Assembly (NCBI GenBank): GCA_025499705.1
Contig: JAFMVE010000005.1
Span: forward strand, 124,001-188,000
Direction: 5' to 3'
Source: Carboxylicivirga caseinilyticus
GTDB taxonomy: Bacteria > Bacteroidota > Bacteroidia > Bacteroidales > Marinilabiliaceae
Length of the DNA: 64,000 nucleotides
The notes beneath the pieces are model-generated. The model saw only the letters and a program-made list of their open reading frames with translations, had not been told where the DNA came from and searched no databases. The position numbers and the translations under genes were made by a program. How positions within the stretch are numbered: position 1 is the first letter of the stretch; each line of letters opens with the position of its first letter. Positions 1 through 8,993 of this stretch are shown piece by piece.

Positions 1-1571
1 TCAAAATTTTCAAGTGTTGGTGGAGAATCCACTTCCCATTCCAGAGTTCTTCCTCCCCATGGGTTTTTACCGGCTTTAGGTCCGCTTTTTGCTCCTTTAA
101 TCAGATTAACCAGGATGATAATTAAACCTGTGATCAATACCCACGAACCCACCGTGGAAATAATATTAGGTCCGTGAAAACGATCTACATAATCATAGTA
201 ACGTCTTGGCATTCCATCAATACCTAAAAAGAACATTGGCAGATATAACGTGGTAAAACCGATAAAAAACAAAATCCATCCAGTAGTTGCAACTCTGGTA
301 TTATACATTCGTCCCCATATTTTAGGAAACCAGTAATGAATAGCCCCCATGAAGGCAAAACCGACACCTCCAAATACAATAAAATGAAAGTGAGCAACCA
401 CAAATGCAGTATCATGCAAATGCACATTCGTTGCTAAAGCTCCTAATGCTAATCCCGAAAGCCCTCCGATCATAAACACAAACAAGAACGATGCAGCCCA
501 AAAGAATGGTGGCTCTAATTGTATAGATGCTTTATGAAGTGTTCCAACCCAGTTAAAGACTTTTATAGCACTTGGTATTGCAACCAAAAAGGTAAGGAAC
601 GAAAATGTATACAAAGCCGTACCACTCATTCCGGAAGTAAACATGTGATGTCCCCAAACAAAATATCCTACGAATGCAATTGCCAAGGTAGAAATCACAA
701 TGGCCTTATATCCAAAAATTGATTTATTGGCAAAGGTTGGAATGATTTCAGAAATAGCTCCCATGGCAGGTAATATCATGATATAAACAGCCGGATGGGA
801 ATAAATCCAGAATAAGTGTTGATATAAAATCGGATCTCCTCCTAATGCAGGATCGAAAAAACCTATATGAAATAATCTTTCTCCAACAATCATAAGTAAG
901 GTGATTCCTACAATTGGAGTTGCCAGAATCTGAATCCAGGCAGTACCATACAATGTCCAGGGAAATAATGGTAAACGGAACCATGTCATGCCCGGAGCTC
1001 TCATCCTATGTATTGTTACAATGAAATTGATACCAGTTAGAATAGATGAAAAACCTAAAACAAATGCCCCTATAACAGCGGGAAGCATATTTGTATTGGT
1101 TTTAAAACTATAGGGAGCATAAAAAGTCCAGCCTGTATCAGGAGGTCCACCGCCCATGAACAAAGCGGAAAGAGCTATAATCGCTCCTGCAATATACACC
1201 CACCACGACATCAGATTTAATTTTGGAAAAGCAACATCCTTTGCCCCAATCATAATAGGTAGAAAGAAGTTACCAAATACTGCAGGTAACCCTGGCACTA
1301 CAACCAAAAAAATCATTATCACACCATGAAGTGTAAAGATGGCATTGTATGCTTCTGGATTCATGATGGTCTTTCCTGGTGCAATCAGCTCTAATTTCAT
1401 AGCAGCCCCTAACGAAACCCCTACAAGAAAGAACGTAACAATGGCATATAAATACAAGAGGCCAATTCGCTTGTGATCAGTTGAAAAAATCCAGGCAAAA
1501 ATACCTTTGTATTTTCCTTTCTCTTCTCTAAAACTCACATGTGTTGTAGTTTCCGATTCGTGATTTGACAT
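1..1571 (-). CDS. cytochrome c oxidase subunit I, partial (3' end beyond window edge)
   Basis: This is the catalytic subunit of a heme-copper oxygen reductase. It reduces O2 to water and pumps protons across the inner membrane. About 523 residues are visible from the ATG at 1571; the C-terminus lies beyond the left edge. The protein is highly hydrophobic, with many membrane segments. Heme and CuB ligands are readable: His82 (TLHGVIM), His259 with the cross-link Tyr263 (YSHPAVY), His308-His309 (WGHHMF) and His394/His396 (VAHFHF). YSHP replaces the GHPE seen in A1 enzymes, which marks an A2-type D-channel. It lies 21 bases downstream of the SCO copper chaperone on the same strand. Subunit II is not in the window and may lie further left. 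The complex encoded at 11.7-19.5 kb is its likely electron donor. Confidence 0.95.
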   Translation of the reverse strand, partial: MSNHESETTTHVSFREEKGKYKGIFAWIFSTDHKRIGLLYLYAIVTFFLVGVSLGAAMKLELIAPGKTIMNPEAYNAIFTLHGVIMIFLVVVPGLPAVFGNFFLPIMIGAKDVAFPKLNLMSWWVYIAGAIIALSALFMGGGPPDTGWTFYAPYSFKTNTNMLPAVIGAFVLGFSSILTGINFIVTIHRMRAPGMTWFRLPLFPWTLYGTAWIQILATPIVGITLLMIVGERLFHIGFFDPALGGDPILYQHLFWIYSHPAVYIMILPAMGAISEIIPTFANKSIFGYKAIVISTLAIAFVGYFVWGHHMFTSGMSGTALYTFSFLTFLVAIPSAIKVFNWVGTLHKASIQLEPPFFWAASFLFVFMIGGLSGLALGALATNVHLHDTAFVVAHFHFIVFGGVGFAFMGAIHYWFPKIWGRMYNTRVATTGWILFFIGFTTLYLPMFFLGIDGMPRRYYDYVDRFHGPNIISTVGSWVLITGLIIILVNLIKGAKSGPKAGKNPWGGRTLEWEVDSPPTLENF

Positions 1572-1592
1572 ATACTAACGATTGATTTGAAT

Positions 1593-2354
1593 TTAATTAG
1601 TAGCTTTCCTTTTAGGTTTTACAGTTAGAACTAAAAGAACCAAGCCGGCAATTACAATTATTAAAACACCGGCCAACTTGGTCACATTCAAAACATATGA
1701 CTGTCCAACCGGATCGTAACTATAACAAAACTGTAATATTCTATTAACAGTAGGTCCTGGAATTCCTTTGGATGATTCTATAACCGCAAGTTTGAATTCG
1801 AATGGTAGAAAATAAGTTCCGTTAAGGTAACGGGTTATTTTACCTTCGGGACTTATAAGAATTAAACCTGCTGTATGAATAAAATCTGAACCTGTTTTTT
1901 TATAACTAAAACCTAAAGACTGAGTTAATCGGGATACATTTAAACTATCGGCTGTAAAAAATAACCATCCATCTTCCATTCCTTCCTTTTTAACCAGCAT
2001 CGAATAGTTATTTCTTTTTTTCATGGCAAGATCAGCACCTTCTGTAAAATCAAAACTTACCGTTACAATCTGATAATCTTCCCCCAACACCATATCTGAT
2101 CCATTGACAAGCTCTGTTATTCCATCCATTAATGGAGTACATATTCCGGGACAACGATAATAGACAAAATTTAAAACGGTGGGTTTTGTAAACAAAGAGC
2201 CAATCTGTACCTTCTCATTATTCACATCAACCAGTTCAATATCTGACGGAACCAACTCATCCAAATGCTCAATTATACCGATCTTTTCAGGATCCTGACC
2301 CAGAATATCAATTATTATTAAACCTAGAAATAAAAAAACAAATGCTATTCTCAT
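1593..2354 (-). CDS. SCO1/SenC family copper chaperone
   Basis: This is a thioredoxin-fold protein that delivers copper to, or reduces, the CuA site of cytochrome c oxidase at the outer face of the membrane. The 253-residue protein has an N-terminal signal or anchor segment (residues 1-19). The copper ligands are Cys68 and Cys72 in CPGIC and His160 in the DFIHTAG context. A second hydrophobic helix near residues 225-245 makes it membrane-anchored at the C-terminus. It lies directly upstream of the oxidase subunit I gene on the same strand, so co-transcription is likely. The position of the Cys pair and distal His matches the family, and the role follows from that and from the neighbour. Confidence 0.93.
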   Translation of the reverse strand: MRIAFVFLFLGLIIIDILGQDPEKIGIIEHLDELVPSDIELVDVNNEKVQIGSLFTKPTVLNFVYYRCPGICTPLMDGITELVNGSDMVLGEDYQIVTVSFDFTEGADLAMKKRNNYSMLVKKEGMEDGWLFFTADSLNVSRLTQSLGFSYKKTGSDFIHTAGLILISPEGKITRYLNGTYFLPFEFKLAVIESSKGIPGPTVNRILQFCYSYDPVGQSYVLNVTKLAGVLIIVIAGLVLLVLTVKPKRKATN

Positions 2355-2571
2355 AGAAAGATGTTTTGGACTTAATCGCTAAAATACTATTAATATTTGT
2401 TTATCTTTTATTCTTTTTAACACTTCAACCATCTAAATGTTTTCTCATGTCAGACCTACAAACAACGATATATTAACGTTTTAAAACATTTATTGTAGAG
2501 CACTTTTATAACAATAAAGAGTGCGTAAGGTTTAAGAGGTGTTAAATTTCTTATATACAAACACAAAAAAA

Positions 2572-2592
2572 GGGCTGCCAGAACGGCAACCC
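2572..2592 (-). terminator. intrinsic terminator after psd
   Basis: On the minus strand, GGGTTGCC and GGCAGCCC pair around a short loop with one mismatch. A run of seven T follows, 27 bases beyond the psd stop. It ends the rsfS-ftsH-lutC-cdsA-psd transcript. Confidence 0.75.
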
Positions 2593-2618
2593 TCTTATAT
2601 ATTTTTTCAATCAGCTTT

Positions 2619-3272
2619 CTACTTCAACCAACCAATGATAGTTTGTCGACCCGTTACTTTTTGTTCAAGCTGAACATCAATTCTGGAATCCAAAGGTAAA
2701 TAAAGATCAACTCTGGAACCGAACTTAATAAATCCCATCTGCTCACCCTGAGAAATGGCTTTTTCTTCTTCAGCATAACATACAATACGACGAGCCATTG
2801 CTCCTGCTACCTGACGAACAAGAATCTGAGTCCCTTTATGGTTTTCAATCACCACAGTTGTTCTTTCGTTTTCAGTAGAAGATTTTGGCAAATAGGCAGC
2901 CATAAATCTACCGCTGTGATGTCTGAAATACTTAACAACTCCTTTAATTGGAAACCAGTTGATATGTACATTTGTAACCGACATAAAGATAGACACCTGA
3001 AGACATTTGGTTTTTAAATATTCATCTTCTACCACTTCTTCGATAGTTACCACTTTACCATCAGCCGGTGCAATAATTGCACCATCCTGGATAATAGCAT
3101 CACGTTTTGGACTCCTGAAAAAGTTAACTATCAGGAAATAAAATAACGCCGACACAAAAGTTGTAATATTTGTGATTTCAATACCAGCTAAAAAATAAAT
3201 GCCGGCATTTAGGCCCAGCAGTACTATAAGTACTACAAATAACGTCGAGTAGCCTTCTTTATGTATAGTCAT
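2619..3272 (-). CDS. psd: phosphatidylserine decarboxylase (short, Psd-A type)
   Basis: It converts phosphatidylserine to phosphatidylethanolamine in the inner membrane, using a pyruvoyl cofactor made by self-cleavage. The protein has 217 residues, the compact class common in Bacteroidota and archaea. The N-terminal 50 residues form two membrane helices. Residues 69-72 (PADG) and the VNVHINWFP block are family signatures. The self-cleavage site is Gly185-Ser186 in FIKFGSRVD, giving a beta chain and a pyruvoyl alpha chain of about 32 residues. It lies 15 bases downstream of cdsA, so the CDP-diacylglycerol and PE steps are encoded together; PS synthase is not in the window. Confidence 0.95.
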   Translation of the reverse strand: MTIHKEGYSTLFVVLIVLLGLNAGIYFLAGIEITNITTFVSALFYFLIVNFFRSPKRDAIIQDGAIIAPADGKVVTIEEVVEDEYLKTKCLQVSIFMSVTNVHINWFPIKGVVKYFRHHSGRFMAAYLPKSSTENERTTVVIENHKGTQILVRQVAGAMARRIVCYAEEEKAISQGEQMGFIKFGSRVDLYLPLDSRIDVQLEQKVTGRQTIIGWLK

Positions 3273-3287
3273 ATTTATAAATTACAA

Positions 3288-4097
3288 TTATCCGAATAAA
3301 ACAAAAAGTGCAAATACCATTGGTGCTGCAAAGAGCACAGCATCAAAACGATCTAATATTCCACCATGCCCAGGTAAAATATTTCCCGAATCCTTTGTAT
3401 CAACATTACGCTTTAACATCGATTCGATTAAATCGCCCATTGTACCAAATAGCGAAATAATAACTCCAGCTCCCAGCCAAACACCCAGAGATGCCAAACC
3501 GGTTAGCTTAAAAATAATATATGCGGCCGCAAATGTAAATATAACTCCGCCAATAAATCCTTCCCAGGTTTTTTTTGGTGAAATTCTTTCGAAAAGCTTA
3601 TGCTTCCCAATGCTAACTCCTACAAGGTATGCTCCTGTATCATTGCACCATACCATTGCAAAGAATCCCAGTAAATAGTATCCATTAAATGCACCATCAA
3701 CCCATCCAGTAAGATACAGAAACGATAATGGCAAAGAAACATATATAGGAACAAGTAAGGTTAGTCCAATTCTCAGGAAAGGATTATCTCCTCCTTTAAA
3801 TAATTCACGAACAAATGGAATCCAGATAATTGGCATCAAAACTACATACCAACTTTGGCTAATAATATCCATTGTATCTAAAAAAACAAGAATTTGAAAG
3901 GATAGCCCTAATGATAATGAAGCAAGCAAATTTACTTTGTCGTATTTACGCTCAAGCAGGCGCTTTAGCTCTAACATACCAACCAATGCCACGACCAAAC
4001 ACACGATAAAAAATAGAACAGGATGATATAGGATAGACCCTACAACCGTTACTACGAAAAGGATACCTGTTAAGGTGCGTTGTATAAAATTATTCAT
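3288..4097 (-). CDS. cdsA: phosphatidate cytidylyltransferase
   Basis: It makes CDP-diacylglycerol from phosphatidate and CTP, the branch point of membrane phospholipid synthesis. The protein has 269 residues with about eight hydrophobic segments. The C-terminal signature is intact: KRNVDTKDSGNILPGHGGIL followed by DRFDA near residues 225-250, which holds the metal- and CTP-binding acidic residues. It is followed at 15 bases by psd. An exact TAnnTTTG promoter box lies in the 51-base gap to lutC, so it may also be transcribed independently of ftsH. Confidence 0.96.
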   Translation of the reverse strand: MNNFIQRTLTGILFVVTVVGSILYHPVLFFIVCLVVALVGMLELKRLLERKYDKVNLLASLSLGLSFQILVFLDTMDIISQSWYVVLMPIIWIPFVRELFKGGDNPFLRIGLTLLVPIYVSLPLSFLYLTGWVDGAFNGYYLLGFFAMVWCNDTGAYLVGVSIGKHKLFERISPKKTWEGFIGGVIFTFAAAYIIFKLTGLASLGVWLGAGVIISLFGTMGDLIESMLKRNVDTKDSGNILPGHGGILDRFDAVLFAAPMVFALFVLFG

Positions 4098-4117
4098 TGA
4101 TTGACGTTAATGCGCTG

Positions 4118-4125
4118 CAAAGTTA
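4118..4125 (-). promoter_or_regulatory. possible internal promoter -7 box for cdsA-psd
   Basis: On the minus strand TAACTTTG matches the Bacteroidota -7 consensus TAnnTTTG, 20 bases before the cdsA ATG. The nearest TTG lies about 24 bases upstream, which is longer than the usual 19-21. The site is plausible but unproven. Confidence 0.4.
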
Positions 4126-4148
4126 ATATATCCTCGCTAATTTTAAAA

Positions 4149-4799
4149 TCAAGCTTCCAAGTCAATCAAAACAATTAATTCTTTAGGTCCGTGTGCTCCC
4201 ATAACGAGTGTCTTCTCAATATCTGCAGTGCGGCTTGCACCCGTAATAACTGTCATTTGAGAAGGCATATTACCGTCATATCTTTCTTTCATTCCATCAA
4301 TCGCCTCCTCTAAAAATGGAACCAGCTGAGATGCTTTTGCCACCACAATATGTACAGGTGGAAAAATATTCATTAATCTACCTGATGGATGAGCAGAACT
4401 AATAACAACGGATCCGGTTCTTGCCACCAAGAACTCACATTTTGTTATACCAACTTCCATTTCCACAAAGTCATCATCTTCAGAAGAAACTTTCACAACC
4501 TCTTTCAGTTGCTCTTTTAATTCCGGATCACGAGTAAAGAGATATTTACATCCTTTTTCATCCAGGATATTTTTAACCAATGCGGAAAATTCTCCCCCCC
4601 CTTTATAAACATATGATAATCCCTTTATTTTCTCCAACTCCTCTCTAAAGATAACAAGTAAATCCTCAGGGTAGGGAAAAACACGAACGGATCGATCTCC
4701 TGGCGAGAACGATCCGTCTGTAGTATTTTGAGCCGCTTTAAGTCTGTTCAGAATCTTTTCGCGGTCGTTTTTTGACTTATTTTGCTGATTATTGCTCAT
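4149..4799 (-). CDS. LUD domain protein (LutC/YkgG family)
   Basis: LutC-type proteins are known mainly as part of the LutABC L-lactate utilization complex. Here no lutA or lutB is adjacent. The start chosen is the ATG at 4799 (MSNNQQNK), which gives 216 residues and overlaps the ftsH stop by 11 bases. The overlap suggests translational coupling. The C-terminal part carries conserved LUD features: an ARTGSVV segment, a PSGRLMNIFPPVHIVVA block and a GASRTADIE motif. It has no Fe-S cysteine motif. Its position between ftsH and cdsA suggests a role different from lactate oxidation, but the sequence does not show one. Confidence 0.85.
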   Translation of the reverse strand: MSNNQQNKSKNDREKILNRLKAAQNTTDGSFSPGDRSVRVFPYPEDLLVIFREELEKIKGLSYVYKGGGEFSALVKNILDEKGCKYLFTRDPELKEQLKEVVKVSSEDDDFVEMEVGITKCEFLVARTGSVVISSAHPSGRLMNIFPPVHIVVAKASQLVPFLEEAIDGMKERYDGNMPSQMTVITGASRTADIEKTLVMGAHGPKELIVLIDLEA

Positions 4800-6843
4800 T
4801 TTTTTCAGTTGTTTCAGATGGAGAATCAGCCACTTCATCTTCAACAGCAGGAGTTTCGATAGAAGTTTCTGCTTCCTTCGATTCTTCCAAATCCTCTTCC
4901 TCAATTACATGTTCTGAGAGTTTTCGCTTACCGAATAATTTTTCCAGATCCTCGCTAAAAATAACTTCTCTCTCTAACAACACTTCAGCTAGCTGAACAT
5001 GTTTATCATGATTTTCAACCAAAATCTTTTTCGCACGGGCATATTGTTCGTCAATGATACGGCTGACTTCTTCATCGATTAGCTCAGCTGTTTTTTCGCT
5101 ATATGGCTTTTGGAATGAATATTCCGACTGACCTGATGAATCAAAGAAACTCTTATTTCCAAGTTTATCACTCATACCAAAATAGGTCACCATAGCATAA
5201 GCCTGTTTGGTTACTTTTTCAAGGTCATTCAAAGCCCCCGTACTTATTTTACCAAACATGATTTCTTCAGCAGCACGACCTCCCAAAGCAGAACACATCT
5301 CATCCAGTATTTGCTCAGTTGTGGTCAACTGACGTTCCTCAGGAAGATACCATGCAGCACCTAAAGCTTTACCACGAGGTACAATGGTAACTTTTACCAA
5401 TGGGTGAGCATATTCAAGCAACCAACTGATGGTGGCATGACCAGCCTCATGATAGGCAACGGCCTTACGCTCGTCTTTTGATATAATCTTATTTTTCTTT
5501 TCCAGTCCGCCAACAATACGGTCAACAGCGCTAAGGAAATCTTCTTTCTCAACAATCTTTTTATTACCGCGGGCAGCAATTAAAGCAGCCTCGTTACAAA
5601 CATTGGCAATATCGGCACCCGAGAATCCAGGTGTCTGCTTTGCCAAAAATTTGCTTTCAACCTCTTTACTCAGTCGCAATGGACGTAAGTGAACATCAAA
5701 AATTGCTTTACGTTCCTTCAGGTCAGGTAACTCAACATGTATCTGACGATCGAAACGGCCAGCACGCATCAATGCACGATCAAGAATATCTGCACGGTTG
5801 GTAGCTGCTAATATGATAACACCACTATTGGTTCCAAAACCATCCATTTCTGTCAATAGTTGGTTAAGGGTATTTTCGCGTTCATCGTTGGCTCCCATGT
5901 TAGGACTTTTACCTCGAGCTCGTCCAATGGCATCAATCTCATCGATAAAAACAATACATGGTGCTTTTTCTTTTGCTTTCTTAAACAAGTCACGTACGCG
6001 GCTGGCTCCAACTCCCACAAACATCTCAACAAAATCGGAACCCGACATGCTAAAGAATGGTACATTTGCTTCACCAGCAACCGCTTTTGCAAGCAATGTT
6101 TTACCTGTTCCCGGAGGGCCTACCAAAAGTGCACCTTTGGGAATCTTACCTCCCAGTTCGGTATATTTTTCAGGTCTTTTCAAAAACTCGACTATTTCTT
6201 CCAATTCCTGTTTTGCTTCAACCAAACCAGCTACATCCTGGAATGTAACATTAATGGCTGATTCCTTATCAAACATTTTGGCACGCGACTTACCTACATT
6301 AAAAATATTGCCGGCACCACCACCGCCACCTTGAGCTCCCATACGACGGAAAATAAATACCCAAACTGCAATTAAAAGCAATAGAGGCCACATAAATGCG
6401 AAGAAATCACCAAAAAAATCGGTTCGTTTTTCATATTCAACAGGAATACTTATGCCAAGTTTTTCTTCTGTCTGCATTCTTAATTCCTCAAATTTATCAA
6501 TCGAAGGAATCTCTACTTTAAAATGAGGACCTGAAGCAGGAGGCCCGGAATTGGTTAGATTCTCCTTAAAAAGGTCTTTAAATTTATCTAACCTATCTTC
6601 TTGCATGGTAATTTCAGCAATCCCTTCGTTGCGAATTACCACTATTTGTTTAATATCACCACTTTCAAGGATTTCTTTTCTGAATTCGCTATAAGAAATA
6701 CTATGTGGTCCTTGTCCAAAGTCCATTTGACTCACCAGCAACAAGGCAACAGCAATCAATCCATAAGCCCAATACATATTGAACTTTGGCAACTTTGATT
6801 TCTCTTTATCGTTCCCTTGACCTTTTGGTTTTTCGTTTGCCAT
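4789..6843 (-). CDS. ftsH: ATP-dependent zinc metalloprotease FtsH
   Basis: This is a membrane-bound AAA+ protease that degrades unassembled membrane proteins and short-lived regulators. The protein has 684 residues. Two membrane helices lie near residues 23-42 and 148-166, flanking a periplasmic domain. They are followed by a Gly-rich linker, Walker A GPPGTGKT (about 240), Walker B CIVFIDEID, the SRH region with NRADILDRALMRAGRFDRQ, and the zinc site HEAGH in the M41 peptidase domain. The acidic tail is low-complexity and probably unstructured. It follows rsfS by 19 bases and overlaps lutC by 11 bases. Confidence 0.98.
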   Translation of the reverse strand: MANEKPKGQGNDKEKSKLPKFNMYWAYGLIAVALLLVSQMDFGQGPHSISYSEFRKEILESGDIKQIVVIRNEGIAEITMQEDRLDKFKDLFKENLTNSGPPASGPHFKVEIPSIDKFEELRMQTEEKLGISIPVEYEKRTDFFGDFFAFMWPLLLLIAVWVFIFRRMGAQGGGGGAGNIFNVGKSRAKMFDKESAINVTFQDVAGLVEAKQELEEIVEFLKRPEKYTELGGKIPKGALLVGPPGTGKTLLAKAVAGEANVPFFSMSGSDFVEMFVGVGASRVRDLFKKAKEKAPCIVFIDEIDAIGRARGKSPNMGANDERENTLNQLLTEMDGFGTNSGVIILAATNRADILDRALMRAGRFDRQIHVELPDLKERKAIFDVHLRPLRLSKEVESKFLAKQTPGFSGADIANVCNEAALIAARGNKKIVEKEDFLSAVDRIVGGLEKKNKIISKDERKAVAYHEAGHATISWLLEYAHPLVKVTIVPRGKALGAAWYLPEERQLTTTEQILDEMCSALGGRAAEEIMFGKISTGALNDLEKVTKQAYAMVTYFGMSDKLGNKSFFDSSGQSEYSFQKPYSEKTAELIDEEVSRIIDEQYARAKKILVENHDKHVQLAEVLLEREVIFSEDLEKLFGKRKLSEHVIEEEDLEESKEAETSIETPAVEDEVADSPSETTEKNEQ

Positions 6844-6862
6844 ATGTTAATGCATCTAATTT

Positions 6863-7234
6863 TTAAAATAAATTCTCTATGTCCGTGCGTGCTGCATCGG
6901 CCCATAGACCTTCCAAATTATAGAACTCCCTTTGTGATCGCTGAAATACGTGTACAACAACGTCAAAATAATCGAGAAGAATCCATTCAGCATTTGTAAA
7001 TCCTTCAGTATGATTCGGTTTCTCTCCTGCATATTCTCGCACATAATCTTCCACCGAATTTGCTACAGCATCAACATGAGTGTTACTGTCGCCATCACAA
7101 ATTACAAAATACTGACAAATGGTATTATCCAACTCAGTAAGGTCGAGTATCGCAATATTTGTGCCTTTCTTTTCTTGTATTCCTTCAACAATGGTGTCAA
7201 CTAATTGTTTGGCAGTCATATTTTCTTCCTTCAT
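6863..7234 (-). CDS. rsfS: ribosome silencing factor RsfS
   Basis: It binds ribosomal protein L14 and blocks joining of the 30S and 50S subunits when nutrients are short. The protein has 123 residues, slightly longer than the family core. Family features include DLTELDNTICQYFVICDGDS, the TNAEWILLDYFDVVVHVF block and REFYNLEGLWADA. It is the first gene of the minus-strand group leading into ftsH. An exact TATCTTTG promoter box lies at 7345-7352, implying a leader of roughly 105 bases. Confidence 0.95.
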   Translation of the reverse strand: MKEENMTAKQLVDTIVEGIQEKKGTNIAILDLTELDNTICQYFVICDGDSNTHVDAVANSVEDYVREYAGEKPNHTEGFTNAEWILLDYFDVVVHVFQRSQREFYNLEGLWADAARTDIENLF

Positions 7235-7344
7235 TCCTTATCTGCTTCTTTTTTCTTTAATTTTTTCTCTGGATATTTTAGATTAATTCTTCATAAGCCG
7301 ATGCTTTGTAGCTTGTTAGCACACATCGTACAAAATGATTCTGT

Positions 7345-7352
7345 CAAAGATA
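7345..7352 (-). promoter_or_regulatory. -7 promoter box for rsfS-ftsH group
   Basis: The minus strand reads TATCTTTG, an exact match to TAnnTTTG, in the divergent rsfS/birA spacer. I see no good TTTG -33 element at the standard distance. Confidence 0.45.
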
Positions 7353-7441
7353 GCACTTTTAGATAGATATAATTGATGTATTTTTACCTTTCGATTAAGT
7401 TAGCAGTATTTAACTGACAATTTTACACTAACACTGAAAGG

Positions 7442-8221
7442 ATGGCACACATTTTTAAAATTGCCTACATAAAACATGCTGAGTTAAAATCTACCAATGA
7501 AGAAATGAAGTCATTGCTGTCTCGACAAAAACCGGAAGAAGGAACTGTTATTCTCACTGATCATCAGGTAGCCGGAAGGGGACAAGCTGGAAACTCATGG
7601 GAAAGCGAGAAAAACAAAAACCTCACCTTCAGCCTGTTGTTACGACCTCATTTTCTGGAACCACACAAGCAATTTTATATTTCTAAAATAGTGTCATTAG
7701 GATTGATTGATACAATCCGGGAATTTTTATGTGGTGTTACCATAAAATGGCCTAACGATATTTATATTGGTGATAAAAAACTGGCTGGTATCTTAATCGA
7801 GAATTCTATTCTTGGATCCCGCCTCGATTATTGTATCATTGGCATTGGATTGAATGTTAATCAAACTGAGTTTATCTCTGATGCCCCTAATCCGATTTCG
7901 CTAAAAAACATCACTTTGACGGAATTCGACTTAAACGATGTTCTGGAGAAATTACTCACTCATATAGAGAATAGATACATTCAATTGCAAGAAGGTATGG
8001 AAGAGGAAATAGACAGAGAATATTTTAGTTTACTCTACCGTAATATTGGTAAGCATCCATTTAAGGATGTAAGTGGAGTTTTTCGCGCTTCCATCAAAAG
8101 TGTCAGTGAAATGGGACTACTTACTTTGAAAGACGACCAAGGTAACTTTAGGGAATATGCTTTTAAAGAAGTAGAATTTATTCAGGAACCTACATCCGGT
8201 CAAATGCCTGGAAGATGTTAA
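7442..8221 (+). CDS. birA: biotin--[acetyl-CoA-carboxylase] ligase
   Basis: It attaches biotin to the carrier domain of biotin-dependent carboxylases via biotinyl-AMP. The protein has 259 residues and lacks an N-terminal helix-turn-helix, so it is a class I ligase without the repressor function of E. coli BirA. The biotin/ATP loop is GRGQAGNSW (about residue 44). KWPNDIY and KLAGILIEN form the catalytic core. A small SH3-like C-terminal domain follows (about 200-250). It is divergent from rsfS across a 207-base spacer. The weak box TACCTTTC near 7385 may be its promoter. Confidence 0.95.
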   Translation: MAHIFKIAYIKHAELKSTNEEMKSLLSRQKPEEGTVILTDHQVAGRGQAGNSWESEKNKNLTFSLLLRPHFLEPHKQFYISKIVSLGLIDTIREFLCGVTIKWPNDIYIGDKKLAGILIENSILGSRLDYCIIGIGLNVNQTEFISDAPNPISLKNITLTEFDLNDVLEKLLTHIENRYIQLQEGMEEEIDREYFSLLYRNIGKHPFKDVSGVFRASIKSVSEMGLLTLKDDQGNFREYAFKEVEFIQEPTSGQMPGRC

Positions 8222-8326
8222 CAATACTCATAGCACAAGATTTAATCACATTAAAACGATAAACTTTTCATTTCAAAAATTAAAACTTTAGGGCCTATAT
8301 TGTGTTTTTTGAATAAATATCAGACC

Positions 8327-8932
8327 ATGAAACTATCTCAACATTATATGGCCGCCATCGAATTAATAGATCAGGCATATCAAACGGAACCCAACATCGA
8401 AATATATGATGGAAAAAGTTATCCACGGGAGTATCTGTATGCCCAACGAATGGTAACTGAACTCATGACATTTCAACCAAATGCCAGCGAAACAGAATTG
8501 ATAGCAGCCAGATGTCAACATCTTAATCGATGGGATATACCTCGTACAGATTATCCGAATGGCAGAAAAGGTTATCATGATTGGCGTACAACTCTTTATG
8601 ATTATCAAGCTCAAAAGGCAGCCGATATAATGCAAAAAGTCGGATATGATCAGCAATCAATTGATGAAGTTAAAGCAATGGTTGGAAAAGTTCATATTAA
8701 ACTCAACAACCAAACGCAATTAATAGAGGACGTAGCTTGTCTGGTATTCTTAGAATATTATATCCAACCTTTTGTTGATAAACACAAGGAGGATGAAATA
8801 AAATTAGTCAGGATAATTCATCGTACCTGGGGAAAAATGTCAGATAAAGGACATGCAGCTGCTCTGCAATTAAATATTCCTAAACCTATACTGGCACTTA
8901 TTATGAAAGCCCTTGAAAGAAAGGAATCCTGA
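8327..8932 (+). CDS. DUF4202 family protein
   Basis: This is a conserved protein of unknown function, 201 residues from the ATG at 8327; a TTG nine codons upstream (8300) is a less likely start. The sequence is largely helical and soluble, with no signal peptide. It contains an ordered set of His and acidic residues: YLYAQRMVTELM, AARCQHLNRWDIPR, GYHDWR, EDVACLVFLEYY and HRTWGKMSDKGH. These resemble the spacing of metal-binding residues in HD-domain proteins. That resemblance is an inference and no activity is assigned. It is convergent with the SRPBCC gene and ends at a shared hairpin. Confidence 0.8.
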   Translation: MKLSQHYMAAIELIDQAYQTEPNIEIYDGKSYPREYLYAQRMVTELMTFQPNASETELIAARCQHLNRWDIPRTDYPNGRKGYHDWRTTLYDYQAQKAADIMQKVGYDQQSIDEVKAMVGKVHIKLNNQTQLIEDVACLVFLEYYIQPFVDKHKEDEIKLVRIIHRTWGKMSDKGHAAALQLNIPKPILALIMKALERKES

Positions 8933-8949
8933 TATTTAAGATATATAAG

Positions 8950-8987
8950 AATGGATCGCATTTATATCAGATAAGATGCGATCCATT
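8950..8987. terminator. bidirectional terminator hairpin
   Basis: The arms AATGGATCGCAT and ATGCGATCCATT form a perfect 12-bp stem around a 14-base loop. The hairpin lies between two convergent genes. Short T/A runs flank it on both strands, so it can serve both transcripts. Confidence 0.75.
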
Positions 8988-8993
8988 TTAATG

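Noticed and set aside
5798-6334. 178-codon plus-strand frame opposite ftsH
   Set aside because: It lies entirely antisense to the conserved AAA domain of ftsH and resembles no protein; it is a shadow frame.
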